DNA from: Mycobacterium sp.
Lineage (GTDB): Bacteria; Actinomycetota; Actinomycetes; Mycobacteriales; Mycobacteriaceae
NCBI GenBank assembly: GCA_023264735.1
Contig: JAHFVD010000032.1
Location: forward strand, 1 to 64,000
DNA length: 64,000 bases
Direction of reading: 5' to 3'
Part shown: positions 47,223 through 57,879 of the stretch, in pieces
How the letters are laid out: each line of letters starts with the position of its first letter
Numbering within the stretch: position 1 is the first letter of the stretch
Translations under genes and position numbers: made by a program
The notes under the pieces: model-generated
Told to the model about the DNA's origin: nothing
The model's database searches: none
What the model saw: only the letters and a program-made list of their open reading frames with translations

Positions 47223-47480
47223 GTATTCTCCTCAAGCCCCCGGGCGCGTCACATCGACGCGGCCACGCGAGGGCTTCCGCTATTTGCCCGGGTTAGATCG
47301 CCCGGGCTTTTTTATGGTCTCGCTCCGAGTTGTTCACGGGGAACGCGCTCGGTGCCTGGCTGAATGATGGCTGTGACGGTCGGCGCCTCACCAATGGTGC
47401 AGGTGGTCGCGCACGTCGTAAGTCTTCATCCGGATACGCCTTGTGGGCACATCCGGGATCAGTATCCCACACCACACACC
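47223..47480 (-). promoter_or_regulatory. Long rne 5' leader with candidate promoter
   Basis: About 250 bases upstream of rne hold no ORF. On the minus strand GATACT (47473-47478 region, reading GGGATACTGATC) could be the -10, giving a leader of about 240 bases, similar to the long rne leader reported for mycobacteria. It contains the GC-rich hairpin at 47286-47307. RNase E commonly controls its own message through such leaders. Confidence 0.4.
47286..47313 (+). terminator. Intrinsic-terminator-like hairpin on the plus strand in the rne leader
   Basis: GCCCGGG (47286-47292), 8-base loop, CCCGGGC (47301-47307), then six T (47308-47313). As plus-strand RNA this is a textbook intrinsic terminator, yet all neighbouring genes are on the minus strand. 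On the minus strand it is a hairpin preceded by six A in the 5' leader of rne. Confidence 0.6.
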
Positions 47481-47512
47481 CTGTTCGGACGACAGTGGCG
47501 CGGGAAGTGCGT

Positions 47513-47923
47513 TCAGACGCCGGGAAACCAGAGCGCGATCTCGCGCGCGGCGGACTCTGGAGAGTCTGAGCCGTGCACGAGATTGAACTGCGTTTCCAGG
47601 CCGAAATCACCGCGGATCGTGCCCGGTGTCGCCTTCTCCACCGGGTCGGTTCCGCCGGCGAGCTGACGAAACGCCGCGATCGCACGGGGGCCTTCCAGGA
47701 TCGCCGCCACCACCGGGGCTGAGGTGATGAACTCCAGCAGCGAGTCGAAGAACGGCTTGCCGTCGTGCTCGGCGTAGTGCGCACGGGCCAGCTCGTCGCT
47801 GACCTGTTTGAGCTCCAGGGCAGCGATCGTCAGGCCTTTGCGTTCGATTCGGCTGATGATCTCGCCGACCACCCCGCGCTCGACGCCGTCGGGCTTGATC
47901 AAAACCAGAGTCCGCTCGCTCAT
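47513..47923 (-). CDS. ndk: Nucleoside diphosphate kinase
   Basis: A 136-residue NDK that moves gamma-phosphate between nucleoside triphosphates. The start [17 protein letters not shown] is conserved and the catalytic His117 lies in NLVHGSDS. Length matches the M. tuberculosis hexameric enzyme. ATG 47923 follows GAGGAGGAACG. It is 290 bases upstream of rne and a separate transcription unit, with a promoter-like region ending near 48000. Confidence 0.97.
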   Translation of the reverse strand: MSERTLVLIKPDGVERGVVGEIISRIERKGLTIAALELKQVSDELARAHYAEHDGKPFFDSLLEFITSAPVVAAILEGPRAIAAFRQLAGGTDPVEKATPGTIRGDFGLETQFNLVHGSDSPESAAREIALWFPGV

Positions 47924-48099
47924 TTAGCGCCGTTCCTCCTCATCGCTTCGCTCTGCATCGTCACCGGCGCGGTCACGGCGCACAGCGTACCGTTACATGT
48001 GAAGTTGGCCGTTGTTGGCCAGTGCCGGGGTAACGGTTGCCCGGTCCGGGTTCCCGCGTATGTTCCGGCGAGGTGGGCGAGATTCGGTTCCTCGCGTCC

Positions 48100-48221
48100 T
48101 TGGTCGGTGGCGGACATGAGACCGCGGCCAGATCCGCGCGCCGCAACGACCCCAGATGTGCGGCAACCGCATCTAGCACGTGCTCGTCATCGGCGGTGGT
48201 GTGCAGCCGAGTAGTGATCAT
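48100..48221 (-). pseudogene. TnpB-related transposase remnant (N-terminal fragment)
   Basis: The minus strand from ATG 48221 reads MITTRLHTTADDEHVLDAVA then AHLGSLRRADLAAVS, resembling the N-terminus of the actinobacterial TnpB-related proteins of the IS200/IS605-IS607 type. Similarity stops after about 40-50 residues (PPPTKDARNR), and no catalytic RuvC or zinc-finger part is present; full proteins exceed 400 residues. The open frame continues to 47973 without recognisable content. No ends or insertion repeats could be set. It is a decayed scar between ndk and the DUF4233 gene. Confidence 0.5.
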
Positions 48222-48350
48222 CACCCCGGTTGGGGCGGCGACCGGCTTCACTCCACGCCACTCACGCAGCCGGCGCACCGTCACGCGCAACCAGCGCCTT
48301 CATCCACAGCCGCGATGGTCGCACACAAACCGCCAGCAGTTCTCAACCCG

Positions 48351-48749
48351 TCAGTCCGGTGGTTGCTGCTGGCCGGGCAGTAGGCCGCGGCGCTGCCTGC
48401 GCAGGACCTCGACGCGCAGGTAGGCGATGATCCCCCAGACGACCACGAACACCACACCGACCATCCCGACCGCGGGGTACACGAAGAACCCGGCGACCAG
48501 GATCAGCTGAACACCCAGATTCAGCCACACTGCCCACGACCGGCCCTGCACCCCGGCCAGCAGCACGAGGAACACCGCGAAGCCGACGAGATAGGCCGTC
48601 GACCACGCGGTGAGTCCGCCGCCGACCATGTTGACCACGGGCAGCGCCAACAGGACCACGATCGCTTCGAGGATGAGGGTGCCGGCCATGACGCCGCGGA
48701 AACTCTTCCAGGGATCCGGAGCCTGGGGCACGTCGGGCGTGTCGCTCAT
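48351..48749 (-). CDS. DUF4233 membrane protein (Rv2446c-like)
   Basis: A 132-residue integral membrane protein with four hydrophobic segments (about 20-42, 47-65, 72-92 and 94-112) and a basic C-terminus (LRRQRRGLLPGQQQPP). DUF4233 proteins are found next to folC in actinobacteria; function unknown. Its ATG overlaps the folC stop by 4 bases, so it is translated with folC. Confidence 0.9.
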   Translation of the reverse strand: MSDTPDVPQAPDPWKSFRGVMAGTLILEAIVVLLALPVVNMVGGGLTAWSTAYLVGFAVFLVLLAGVQGRSWAVWLNLGVQLILVAGFFVYPAVGMVGVVFVVVWGIIAYLRVEVLRRQRRGLLPGQQQPPD

Positions 48750-50161
48750 TGCGGGTCCTTCCCGAACAGGGTGCGGGCCGCGCCGGCGGTCACCACGGAA
48801 CCGGTGATGACGATCCCGGCCCCGGAGAATCCGTCGGATTCGGCCGCGGAGTCCTCCACCAGTGCGGTGGCGACCTCGATGGCGTCGGGCAGCGTCTCGG
48901 CGCGCACCACCCGGTCCGGCCCGAAGATCTCCTCCGCGCGCATCGCCAGCGCGTCGACCTCGAGCGCGCGGGGCGAGCCGTTGTGCGTGACGACGATCTG
49001 GTCGAACGCGGGCTCCAGCGCGGTGAGGATGCCGGTGACATCCTTGTCCCCCATCACCGACAGCACCCCGACGAGGAATCGGAAGTCGAACTCGGTGCCG
49101 AGCGCATCGGCCAGTGCGGCCGCGCCGGCGGGGTTATGGGCGGCGTCGATGAACACCGTCGGCGCGCTGCGCATCCGCTCGAGCCGGCCGGGGCTGGCCG
49201 CGGCGGCGAATCCGGCTCGCACCGTGTCGATGTCGAGCTGCCGGTCGGAGCCGGCGCCGAAGAACGCTTCGACCGCGGCCAGCGCCACGACGGCGTTGTG
49301 GGCCTGATGCTCGCCGTGCAGGGGCAGGAAGATGTCGGAGTACACCCCGCCGAGGCCCTGCAGCTGCAGCACCTGCCCGCCGATGGCGACCTGGCGGCCC
49401 AGTACGGCGAACTCGGAATCCTCGCGGGCCACCGCGGCATCGGACTGAACCGCCTGCGCCAGAAGCACTTCCATCGCTTCGGGCGCTTGGCGGCCGATGA
49501 TCGCGACGGTGTCGGTCGGGACCAGATCACCGCGGGGCGCACCGATGATGCCGGCCTTCTCGGCGGCGATCTCGGCGACGGTGTCACCGAGGTACTCGGC
49601 GTGGTCGATGCCGATCGGGGTGATCACCGCGACGGGCGCGTCGACGACGTTGGTGGCATCCCAGCGCCCGCCCATCCCGACCTCGACGACGGCGACATCG
49701 ACCGGGGCGTCGGCGAAGGCGGCGAACGCCATCGCGGTGAGCACTTCGAACTTGCTCATCGCCGGGCCGGCCGGACCTAGTTGGCCCGCTTGTGATTGCG
49801 CGTCGACGATGTGCACGAACGGTTCGATCTCGCGGTAGACCTCGACGTAGCGCGCCGGGCTGATCGGCTCGTCGTCGATCGCGATGCGCTCGACGGCGGA
49901 CTGCAGGTGCGGGCTGGTGGTGCGTCCGGTCCGGCGGCTGAACGCCGTCAGCAGCGCATCGACGATGCGGGCCACCGACGTCTTGCCGTTGGTGCCGGCG
50001 ATGTGGATGCACGGGTAGCTCAGCTGTGGTGAGCCGAGCATCTCCATCAGCGCCTCGATGCGCGTGGTGCTGGGCTCGAGTTTGGTCTCCGGCCAGCGCT
50101 GATCGAGCAGATGCTCCACCTGCAGCAGCGCGGCGATCTCGTCGGGTGTCGGGTCGCTCAT
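48746..50161 (-). CDS. folC: Folylpolyglutamate synthase/dihydrofolate synthase
   Basis: A 471-residue Mur-ligase-type enzyme that adds glutamates to folates. ATP loop: [19 protein letters not shown]; folate loop region [26 protein letters not shown] and [14 protein letters not shown] follow; the C-terminal domain holds [11 protein letters not shown]. It overlaps valS by 4 bases upstream and DUF4233 downstream, giving valS-folC-DUF4233. An active dihydrofolate synthase role is probable as the only FolC seen. Confidence 0.96.
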   Translation of the reverse strand: MSDPTPDEIAALLQVEHLLDQRWPETKLEPSTTRIEALMEMLGSPQLSYPCIHIAGTNGKTSVARIVDALLTAFSRRTGRTTSPHLQSAVERIAIDDEPISPARYVEVYREIEPFVHIVDAQSQAGQLGPAGPAMSKFEVLTAMAFAAFADAPVDVAVVEVGMGGRWDATNVVDAPVAVITPIGIDHAEYLGDTVAEIAAEKAGIIGAPRGDLVPTDTVAIIGRQAPEAMEVLLAQAVQSDAAVAREDSEFAVLGRQVAIGGQVLQLQGLGGVYSDIFLPLHGEHQAHNAVVALAAVEAFFGAGSDRQLDIDTVRAGFAAAASPGRLERMRSAPTVFIDAAHNPAGAAALADALGTEFDFRFLVGVLSVMGDKDVTGILTALEPAFDQIVVTHNGSPRALEVDALAMRAEEIFGPDRVVRAETLPDAIEVATALVEDSAAESDGFSGAGIVITGSVVTAGAARTLFGKDPQ

Positions 50162-52839
50162 GCCAGCGCAGCCAGCCGCGCGGTGATCCGCTCGACTTCC
50201 TCGCTGGCCAACTGCTGGCGGGCACGGATTTTGGCGACGACATCGTCGGGCGCCTTGGCCAGGAACGCTTCGTTACCGAGTTTGGCTGCGGTGCCTGCCA
50301 ATTCCTTCTGCGCGGCGGCCAGATCCTTTTCCAGGCGGCGACGTTCGGCGGCCACGTCAACAGTGCCCGAGGTATCGACCTCGACGTTGACGGTGCCGAT
50401 GGAGAGCCGGACCTCGATGTGTGCGCTTGCGTTGAAGTCGTCACCGGATTTGGTCAGCCAGGCCAGCGCGGTCACCGGGGCGACCTGACCATCCAGGCCG
50501 GCGGCATCGACACCCGACAGCCGAGCAGGCACCTTCTGCCGGTCGGCCAGGCCCTGGTCACTGCGGAACCGCCGGATCTCGGTCACCAGCTTCTGCACAT
50601 CGGCGATCCGCCCGGCGGCAACCGGATCCAGCGCGATCCCGGAGGATGTCGGCCACTGCGCCATCACCAGCGACTTCACCTCTCCCGTCGCTTCGCTCGC
50701 CCCGGCCCCACCCGTCAGCGCTTTCCACAGCGTCTCGGTGACGAACGGCATCACCGGGTGCAGCAGCTTGAGCAGGGTGTCCAGCACCGCGGCGAGCACC
50801 GCGGTAGTGGCTGAAAGCCCCTCGGCAAGCTGCACTTTCGCCAGCTCCAGGTACCAGTCACAGAACTCGTCCCACGCGAAGTGGTAGAGCGATTCGCAGG
50901 CCCGGCTGAATTCGTAGCCGTCGAGAGCCGAATCCACTTCGGCCCGAACCTCTTCAAGGCGACCCAGGATCCAGCGGTCGGCGTCCGTGAGGTCGGCCAT
51001 ATCCGGCAGCGGTGCCGGTGCGGCACCGTTCATCAGCGCAAACCGGGTGGCGTTGAACAGCTTGGTGGCGAAGTTGCGCGACGCGCGAGCTGCGTCGTCA
51101 CCGATGGACAGGTCACCACCAGGGCTGGCGCCGCGGGCCAGGGTGAACCGGAGCGCGTCGGCACCGAACTGTTCGACCCAATCCAGCGGATCGATGCCGT
51201 TACCCTTCGACTTGCTCATCTTGCGGCCGTGCTCGTCGCGGATCAGCCCGTGCAGGAAGACGTTCTCGAACGGCACCTGCGGCCCGCGCGCGCCGTCAAG
51301 CGTGATGGTCTCATCACCCGACACGAACGTTCCGAACATCACCATGCGCGCCACCCAGAAGAACAGGATGTCGTATCCGGTCACCAAAACGCTTGTCGGA
51401 TAGAACTTTTCCAGCTCGGGGGTACGGTCGGGCCAGCCCATGGTGGAGAACGGCCACAACGCCGACGAGAACCACGTGTCCAACACATCGGGGTCCTGCT
51501 CCCAGCCCACCGGCGGGGTTTCATCCGGCCCGACGCACACCTGCTCGCCGTTGGGGCCGTGCCAGATCGGAATGCGGTGGCCCCACCACAGTTGCCGCGA
51601 GATGGTCCAGTCGTGCATATCATCGACCCAGGCGAACCAGCGGGGCTCGAGACTCTTCGGGTGAATGACGATATCGCCGTTGCGCACCGCATCACCGGCC
51701 GCCTTGGCCAGTGATTCGACCTTCACCCACCACTGCAGGCTCAGGCGCGGTTCGATCGGCTCGCCGCTGCGCTCGGAGTGCCCGACGCTGTGCAGGTACG
51801 GTCGCTTCTCGGCGACGATGCGACCTTCGGCGGCCAGCGTCTCACGCACCGCAACACGCGCCTCGAATCGGTCCATACCGTCGAATCGTGTTCCGGTGTC
51901 GGCGATCCGGCCCTTGGTATCCAGCATCGTCGGCATCGGCAGGTTGTGTCGCAGCCCGATCTCGAAGTCGTTCGGATCGTGCGCGGGGGTGACTTTGACT
52001 GCGCCGGTTCCGAACTCGGGGTCGACGTGCGCGTCGGCCACAATGACGATGTCACGATCCAGGAACGGGTGCGGCAGCGTCTTGCCGACCAGATCCCGGT
52101 AGCGCTCGTCGTCGGGGTGCACCGCGATCGCGGTGTCACCCAGCATCGTCTCGAGCCGGGTGGTGGCCACCACGATGTGCGGTTCGGAATCGTTCATCGA
52201 CCCGTAGCGGAACGACACCAACTCGCCCTCGACGTCCTCGTATTTGACTTCGAGGTCGCTGATCGCGGTCTCCAGTACCGGCGACCAGTTCACCAGCCGC
52301 TCGGCCTGGTAGATCAGGCCGGCGTCGTAGAGCCGCTTGAAGATCGTGCGCACCGCCCGGGACAGACCGTCGTCCATGGTGAACCGGTCCCGGCTCCAGT
52401 CGACGCCGTCCCCGATCGCACGCATCTGGCCGCCGATGGTGCCGCCCGATTCGCGCTTCCAATCCCAGACCTTGTCGACGAACAGCTCGCGGCCGAAGTC
52501 CTCTTTGGTCTTCCCGTCCACGGCAAGCTGCTTTTCGACCACGCTCTGGGTGGCGATACCGGCGTGATCCATCCCCGGCAGCCACAGCACCTCGTAGCCC
52601 TGCATGCGCTTGCGCCGGGTCAGCGCGTCCATCAGCGTGTGGTCGAGCGCGTGCCCCATGTGCAGGCTGCCGGTGACGTTCGGTGGTGGCAGCACGATCG
52701 AATAGGCGGGCTTATCGCTCGTAGCGTCGGCCGTGAAGTAGCCGGCATCGACCCAGCCCTGATAGAGCTCCGCCTCTACCGCACCCGGATCCCAGGACTT
52801 GGGCAGGGCGTCGGCGCGGGAGTCGTCAGTGGTGGTCAC
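50158..52839 (-). CDS. valS: Valyl-tRNA synthetase
   Basis: An 893-residue class I synthetase. The HIGH motif appears as [14 protein letters not shown], the editing domain contains [17 protein letters not shown], and the KMSKS motif is [15 protein letters not shown]. The anticodon-binding domain and C-terminal coiled coil ([20 protein letters not shown]) follow. Length is typical. It is the first gene of the operon with folC; the upstream DUF937 gene, 62 bases away, is on the same strand. Confidence 0.97.
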   Translation of the reverse strand: MTTTDDSRADALPKSWDPGAVEAELYQGWVDAGYFTADATSDKPAYSIVLPPPNVTGSLHMGHALDHTLMDALTRRKRMQGYEVLWLPGMDHAGIATQSVVEKQLAVDGKTKEDFGRELFVDKVWDWKRESGGTIGGQMRAIGDGVDWSRDRFTMDDGLSRAVRTIFKRLYDAGLIYQAERLVNWSPVLETAISDLEVKYEDVEGELVSFRYGSMNDSEPHIVVATTRLETMLGDTAIAVHPDDERYRDLVGKTLPHPFLDRDIVIVADAHVDPEFGTGAVKVTPAHDPNDFEIGLRHNLPMPTMLDTKGRIADTGTRFDGMDRFEARVAVRETLAAEGRIVAEKRPYLHSVGHSERSGEPIEPRLSLQWWVKVESLAKAAGDAVRNGDIVIHPKSLEPRWFAWVDDMHDWTISRQLWWGHRIPIWHGPNGEQVCVGPDETPPVGWEQDPDVLDTWFSSALWPFSTMGWPDRTPELEKFYPTSVLVTGYDILFFWVARMVMFGTFVSGDETITLDGARGPQVPFENVFLHGLIRDEHGRKMSKSKGNGIDPLDWVEQFGADALRFTLARGASPGGDLSIGDDAARASRNFATKLFNATRFALMNGAAPAPLPDMADLTDADRWILGRLEEVRAEVDSALDGYEFSRACESLYHFAWDEFCDWYLELAKVQLAEGLSATTAVLAAVLDTLLKLLHPVMPFVTETLWKALTGGAGASEATGEVKSLVMAQWPTSSGIALDPVAAGRIADVQKLVTEIRRFRSDQGLADRQKVPARLSGVDAAGLDGQVAPVTALAWLTKSGDDFNASAHIEVRLSIGTVNVEVDTSGTVDVAAERRRLEKDLAAAQKELAGTAAKLGNEAFLAKAPDDVVAKIRARQQLASEEVERITARLAALA

Positions 52840-52901
52840 CCGACAAGTCTAAGAACGCGGGAGACCGGCCCGGCGGGCGACCTGTGCGGTCGTGACCTGC
52901 G

Positions 52902-53378
52902 CTACTTCTTGCCGCCCAGCAGCCCGCCCAGGATGTCCCCGATGGCACCGCCCTGTTTACCGCCGAGCACATTGCCCAGAATGCTGCCGAGCGGGTTGTC
53001 CCCACCGCCAGATCCGCCGCCCGACTGCTTGCTCAGATACGCCAGCACGATCGGGATGAGAATCGGCAACAGCTTCTTGATCAGGTCACCGCCGCCTGCG
53101 CCCGATCCGGACAGCGCCGAGGCCACGGTCTCGGTGTCGTTGCCGCCGAAGATCCGTGCGACGAACTGGTCACCGGCACCGCTGTCGACGCCGGTCGCGA
53201 TCGCCGATTCGAGCTCGCTGGAGTCGATATCGTCGGAGACGACGTTGTGCTGGATGCTGCCGACGAGGGTGGGCACCAGGGTCTGGATCGCCTGGTTCAC
53301 TTCCCCCTCTGGGGCACCAAGCCGGTTGGCGATATCCGCCACGGGAATTTGACTCATAAGATCGTCGAGACCGGCCAT
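52902..53378 (-). CDS. DUF937-domain protein
   Basis: A 158-residue DUF937 protein from ATG 53378 (MAGLDDLMSQIPVADIANRL), supported by AAGGTGG upstream; ATG 53393 is an alternative. The helical N-terminal part (GAPEGEVNQAIQTLVPTLVG) is followed by a glycine-rich end with repeated GGLLGG-type units (GSILGNVLGGKQGGAIGDIL). Bacterial DUF937/YidB proteins have no known reaction. It lies between valS and the saccharopine-dehydrogenase-like gene on the same strand. Confidence 0.88.
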   Translation of the reverse strand: MAGLDDLMSQIPVADIANRLGAPEGEVNQAIQTLVPTLVGSIQHNVVSDDIDSSELESAIATGVDSGAGDQFVARIFGGNDTETVASALSGSGAGGGDLIKKLLPILIPIVLAYLSKQSGGGSGGGDNPLGSILGNVLGGKQGGAIGDILGGLLGGKK

Positions 53379-53423
53379 GGTGTCCACCTTCATCGCTGGA
53401 TTGTGCGGCTCCGCAAGCCGACA

Positions 53424-54683
53424 CTAGTCCTCGAGGCGGACCGTCTCCAGGGAAATGTCCGCGGCCGGAAACCGGTCGAGCAGGGCATCTCCCATGGCGG
53501 CGGCGGGAGTGAGAACACCGCGCAAATCCGAGAGCTTGTCGCGGTCGAGTGCCAGCGCCAGACCGCATTCGCCGAGCATCACCGCGGTGGCCTTGTAACC
53601 CGGGTCGCCCTGCTGGGAAATGGTGGCCCGGTAGCGCGCGCCGGTCGTGGTGGTCGTGTACGTCTCGGCGCGGTAGTAGCCGCGGTCGCGGGTCTCCTCG
53701 CTGGGCCCGGTGCCGGGTTTGGGCGCGATACGCTCCACCAGCCGGCGGGGCAGGAAGCGGAAGAACCGGCTGCCCAGCGCCACGACACCGTTGTTGGCCG
53801 CGCTCGCCACTGCCGATGCCACCGGCGCGGCGACCGACGAACCGACGCTCATGTTCTCCGCATACCGGAACCGACGACCGTAGGCGTAGTGCAGAAGTGC
53901 GTTGCTGCGCCGCACGATTCGCGTGTTGTACATCGCCATCGCGAAGCCCGTTGTCCACACGCGGGCCAGCTCGGGCGCGATATCGGCGCCCCGCCGCCAC
54001 GGCAGGTCGGGCTGGGGACCGAGTTCGGGTTCCGCGGCCCGGTCGTCGGTCAGCGTGTACGGGTCCTCGAGCATGCGCCGGGTGTTCGGGTCGTTGGACG
54101 AGGCGCGGAAGACCTCGATCATCGACGCGACCGTGCCGCCCGACACCCCGCCGGAGAATCCGCGCAGCACGAAGTCGGTGTCACCGAGCTCGCCGGTACC
54201 GTCACGCTGTGCCCGACGGTAGAGGGCGAAGACACTCATATCCGAAGGGATGGAATCGAATCCGCACGCGTGCACGATGCGCGCGCCGGTATCGACGGCC
54301 TGCTTGTGATAGTCGTCGATGCTTTGTCGCACGAACATGGCCTCGCCGGTGAGATCGGCGTAATCGGTACCCGCCGCCGCGCAGGCCGCCACCAGCGGCA
54401 GGCCGTAGCGGGTGTAGGGGCCGACCGTGGTGATGACGACGCGGGTGCGCGCGGCCATATCGTTCAGCGACGACGGCGACCCGGCGTCGGCGGTCAGAAT
54501 CGGCCAGGATTGCGCCGATTCGCCGAGCGTCTCTCGCACCGCGAGCAGCTTGTCGGGCGACCGGCCGGCCAGGGCGATCCGCGCATCGCCGCCGGCCCGG
54601 GCCAGGTATTCGGCGGTGAGCTTGCCGACGAATCCGGTGGCTCCGTATACGACGATGTCGAATTCCCGCTGCGCTGCCGTCAT
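53424..54683 (-). CDS. Saccharopine dehydrogenase-like trans-acting enoyl reductase (Rv2449c-like)
   Basis: A 419-residue oxidoreductase with an N-terminal Rossmann fold (REFDIVVYGATGFVGKLTAE) and the family segments LAGRSPDKL, TTVGPYTRYGLPLVAACA and CGFDSIPSD. In mycobacteria relatives act as trans enoyl reductase in phenolic lipid synthesis (Rv2953), so a lipid substrate is possible, but no polyketide synthase is nearby. ATG 54683 is preceded by in-frame ATG 54695. The gene is 23 bases from the S9 peptidase stop. Confidence 0.9.
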   Translation of the reverse strand: MTAAQREFDIVVYGATGFVGKLTAEYLARAGGDARIALAGRSPDKLLAVRETLGESAQSWPILTADAGSPSSLNDMAARTRVVITTVGPYTRYGLPLVAACAAAGTDYADLTGEAMFVRQSIDDYHKQAVDTGARIVHACGFDSIPSDMSVFALYRRAQRDGTGELGDTDFVLRGFSGGVSGGTVASMIEVFRASSNDPNTRRMLEDPYTLTDDRAAEPELGPQPDLPWRRGADIAPELARVWTTGFAMAMYNTRIVRRSNALLHYAYGRRFRYAENMSVGSSVAAPVASAVASAANNGVVALGSRFFRFLPRRLVERIAPKPGTGPSEETRDRGYYRAETYTTTTTGARYRATISQQGDPGYKATAVMLGECGLALALDRDKLSDLRGVLTPAAAMGDALLDRFPAADISLETVRLED

Positions 54684-54706
54684 GAGCGCCAACATACCGG
54701 GCGAAT

Positions 54707-56689
54707 TCAGCCCAGCGTTTCGGGCAACGACGCCGCCTCCCCCAGCACATGCTCGGCCAGGAACGTCGTGACCACCTGGTACCAGATCTTGGCGTGCTGC
54801 GGGGACAGCACCCAGTGGTTCTCGGATGGGAAGTACAGGAACCGGTGCGCGGAGGTGCCGTCGTCGGCCGCGGGCAACCCGGAGTCGGTCAGCAGCTCGT
54901 ACCATAGTCGCAGCGCCTCGCCGATCGGCACTCGATAGTCCTTGTCGCCGTGGATCACCAGCATCGGGGTGGAGATGTTCCCGACGAAACGGTGTGGCGA
55001 ATTCGCTTGTGCCATAGCCGGTGTCATCTCGCGAGCCCAGTAGTAGGCGCCGTCGGTGGTCGGGCCGAACTGGTCGAGCGCCCACAGGCTGGCGTGGGTG
55101 ACGATCGCCGCGAAGCGGTCGGTGTGCCCGGCCACCCAGTTGGCCATATAACCGCCGAAGGAGCCGCCCATCGCGGCGATGCGATCGGCGTCGATGCGCG
55201 GGTCGGCGACTGCGGCGTCGACGGCGGCCATCAGGTCTTCGTACGGCGGCCCACCCCAGGCCCCCCACCCACGCTGGATGAACTGCTGCCCATAACCGGT
55301 GGACAGCGCGGGATCGGGCAGCAGCACCGCATACCCCCGCGCGGCCATCAGCCAGGGATTCCACCGCCACGACCACACGTTCCAGCTGCCCAGCGGTCCA
55401 CCGTGAATCCAGAGCAGCAGCGGCGCAGGCCGGTCCGTGCCAGGCAGCACCAGCCAGGACCGCACTGGGGTGCCGTCGTCGGCGGTGGCGACGATCTCGG
55501 TGAGTTCACCCGGCAGCGCGGGCAGTTCCACGCATGGCAGCGCGGCGATCCCTCCGGAGGGGTCGATGCGCACCGGGTGCGGCGGCGCCGCATACGAGGT
55601 CCGCAGCGCGTAGACGATGCCGCCGGGTGCGCTGATGACGTCGCTGTAGCTGTAGTCGTCGCCTGCGATCTGCCGGACATCGCCGTCGAGGCTGATCTCG
55701 AAGATCGGGCATCGGCCGTTGTCGTCGGCGGTGACCAACAGCGTCGCGCCGTCGTGGGTCCACGTCACCGAGGCCGGCCAGCGGTCCCATCCGGTCGCCA
55801 GCTGCGCCCACTCCCCCGAGGCCAAACTCAAGTGACACAGCGTGATTCGTGGCGCCTCATGCGGGGTGGACACGGATTCGCGGGTGAACACCACGCTGGT
55901 GCCGTCCGGTGAGATGGCCGGGTGCTCCAGGTCGGCGGCGATGTCCTCGGCGATCACGGAGCGCTCACCGGTCTGCAGGTCGATACGCATCAGCACCGAC
56001 CGCAGCGCCGCGCGCGGTGCGGCTACCCGCCAGCTCGCAACGGCGAACGTGCCGTCGGGGCTCACCACGAAATCGGCGTCGCCGAGCGCGGCCCCCGGCT
56101 GGCGGGTGAGGTCGGTGAGGCCGCCGTCGGCGGCGACCCCGAACAGGTGGGTCTGGCCGGGCCCCAGGTCCTTGTCCCAGTGCCGCACCGGGTAGCCGGT
56201 GTGCAGGATCGCGCTGATTTTGTTGTCCTTGCGCAGTTTTCGCAGCCGGCGCTCGTCGTCGACGGTGTCGGCCGAGGGCAGCAGCGGTGCACCGATCACG
56301 ACAGTGGCTGCGGCGCGCGCGGTCCGCACGGCGGTGATCCCGGCGGGCAGCTCGGCCAGCTGGGCGGCCTCCCCACCCGCGACCGGTAGCTTCCACAGCG
56401 CGGCGGGCGGTTTGTCGTCGTCCTCTCCTGCCCGCACCGCGATGAAGAGCAGATCCCCGTCAGCGGTGAAGGCCGGCGCGGCCTCGCCCTTGGCCCCGCG
56501 CGTCAGCCGGCGGGCCGGCAACACCCCGGCCGGATCGAGCTCCCACACCGCGGTGATGTATTCGGTCTTGGCGGCGTTGAGTTCGGCGATTGTGGTGACG
56601 ACGCGTGACCCGTCCGCCGACACCGCGAGTCCGGAGACGCGCGGGAGGGCGAGGTAGTCGTCAAGGTCGTCAAATGGGCCGGTGGTCAT
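54707..56689 (-). CDS. S9-family prolyl oligopeptidase-like peptidase
   Basis: A 660-residue serine peptidase: N-terminal beta-propeller (residues 1-390) and C-terminal alpha/beta hydrolase. Catalytic motif GGSFGGYMANWV (Ser), DKDYRVPIGEA (Asp) and SENHWVLSPQH (His). IHGGPLGSWNVW is the oxyanion part. It resembles acylaminoacyl-peptidase or DPP-type enzymes that release short peptides; no signal peptide is seen. ATG 56689 is preferred over GTG 56695. The start lies 22 bases from the divergent monooxygenase. Confidence 0.93.
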   Translation of the reverse strand: MTTGPFDDLDDYLALPRVSGLAVSADGSRVVTTIAELNAAKTEYITAVWELDPAGVLPARRLTRGAKGEAAPAFTADGDLLFIAVRAGEDDDKPPAALWKLPVAGGEAAQLAELPAGITAVRTARAAATVVIGAPLLPSADTVDDERRLRKLRKDNKISAILHTGYPVRHWDKDLGPGQTHLFGVAADGGLTDLTRQPGAALGDADFVVSPDGTFAVASWRVAAPRAALRSVLMRIDLQTGERSVIAEDIAADLEHPAISPDGTSVVFTRESVSTPHEAPRITLCHLSLASGEWAQLATGWDRWPASVTWTHDGATLLVTADDNGRCPIFEISLDGDVRQIAGDDYSYSDVISAPGGIVYALRTSYAAPPHPVRIDPSGGIAALPCVELPALPGELTEIVATADDGTPVRSWLVLPGTDRPAPLLLWIHGGPLGSWNVWSWRWNPWLMAARGYAVLLPDPALSTGYGQQFIQRGWGAWGGPPYEDLMAAVDAAVADPRIDADRIAAMGGSFGGYMANWVAGHTDRFAAIVTHASLWALDQFGPTTDGAYYWAREMTPAMAQANSPHRFVGNISTPMLVIHGDKDYRVPIGEALRLWYELLTDSGLPAADDGTSAHRFLYFPSENHWVLSPQHAKIWYQVVTTFLAEHVLGEAASLPETLG

Positions 56690-56711
56690 CAGCACACGTT
56701 ACGTTTTACGC

Positions 56712-57879
56712 ATGGCCGAGATCGCTGTCGTCGGGGCGGGGATCGCCGGACTCGCCGCCGCTGTGGCACTCCAAACTGCGCGGCCATTCCGTCACAGTGA
56801 TCGAAGAGCGGACCGACACCAGCTCCGGCGCCGGCATCAGTATTTGGCCCAACGCGCTCGCCGCGCTCGACCAACTCGGCATCGGCGACCAGGTGCGGGC
56901 GGCCGGCGGCCGGATCACCGCGGGTGCGATGCGCTGGAAGGACGGCACCTGGCTGCGCCGCCCGTCGGGCGAGCGGATCGTCACCGCACTGGGCGAACCC
57001 TTGGTCGTATTGCAGCGGGTCGCACTGCGCGACATCCTGGCCGGGGCGCTCGCGCCGGGCACCATCGTCGACGGGGTCGCGGTGCGCGCCGTGGGCAGCA
57101 CGCCTGCCGGGGTTCGGCTGCACCTGACCGACTCCTCGACGCGTGACGCTGACGCGGTGGTGGGCGCCGACGGCACCGGATCCGTGGTGGCCCGCCACCT
57201 CAACGGCCCGCTTCCCCATCGCTACGCCGGATACACAGCCTGGCGCGGAGTGTCCTCGCTGGCTATCGACGCCGATCTGGCGGGCGAGACGATGGGGGCC
57301 GGCGCGGAGGTCGGCCACGTCCCGATGGGGCCGGACCGGACGTATTGGTTCGCCACCGAGCGCGCGGCCGAGGGCGCCACCTCACCCCAGGGCGAGCTTG
57401 CCTATCTGTGCGCCAAGCTGGCGTCGTGGGTCGCGCCCATTCCGGCGATGCTCGCGGCCACCGGGCCCGCCGAGGTGCTGCGCAACGATCTCTACGACCG
57501 CAAGACCGCCCAGCGCTGGGCGGCGGGGCCGGTGGTGCTGGTCGGCGACGCCGCCCACCCCATGCGGCCGCACCTGGGCCAGGGCGGCTGTCAGGCACTC
57601 GAGGACGCCGCCGTGCTGGGCGCATGTGTCGACCTGTCCTCGGACCTGTCGCGCGCGTTCACCGCGTTCGAGGCGTTCCGCAGGCCGCGGGTGAGCGCCA
57701 TCGTCGCCGAATCGCGGCTGATCGGCCGGATGGTCAACCTGCGGCCGGCGGCCCTGAGCGCGCTGGCCAGCAGGGCCACCGTGGTGCTGCCGGAGTCCGT
57801 GGTGACCCGCCACCTGGCGTCGATCGCGGCCGGCTCGGCGTTTCGGCTGCCGACACGCAACGACGCCCAGTCGGCGTAA
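56712..57879 (+). pseudogene. FAD-dependent monooxygenase, frameshifted
   Basis: The gene opens with MAEIAVVGAGIAGLAAAVAL (FAD dinucleotide motif GxGxxG) in one frame and continues from about 56775 in another (LRGHSVTVIEERTDTSSGAG to the stop). The shift is within about 56768-56778; removing one base gives a 388-residue protein with RISIWPNA-type, VVGADGTGSVV and VLVGDAAHPMRPHLGQGG (second FAD motif) in place. It resembles class A flavin hydroxylases such as salicylate or 6-hydroxynicotinate monooxygenases. Either a recent loss of function or a sequence error. The stop lies in a terminator hairpin. Confidence 0.82.
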
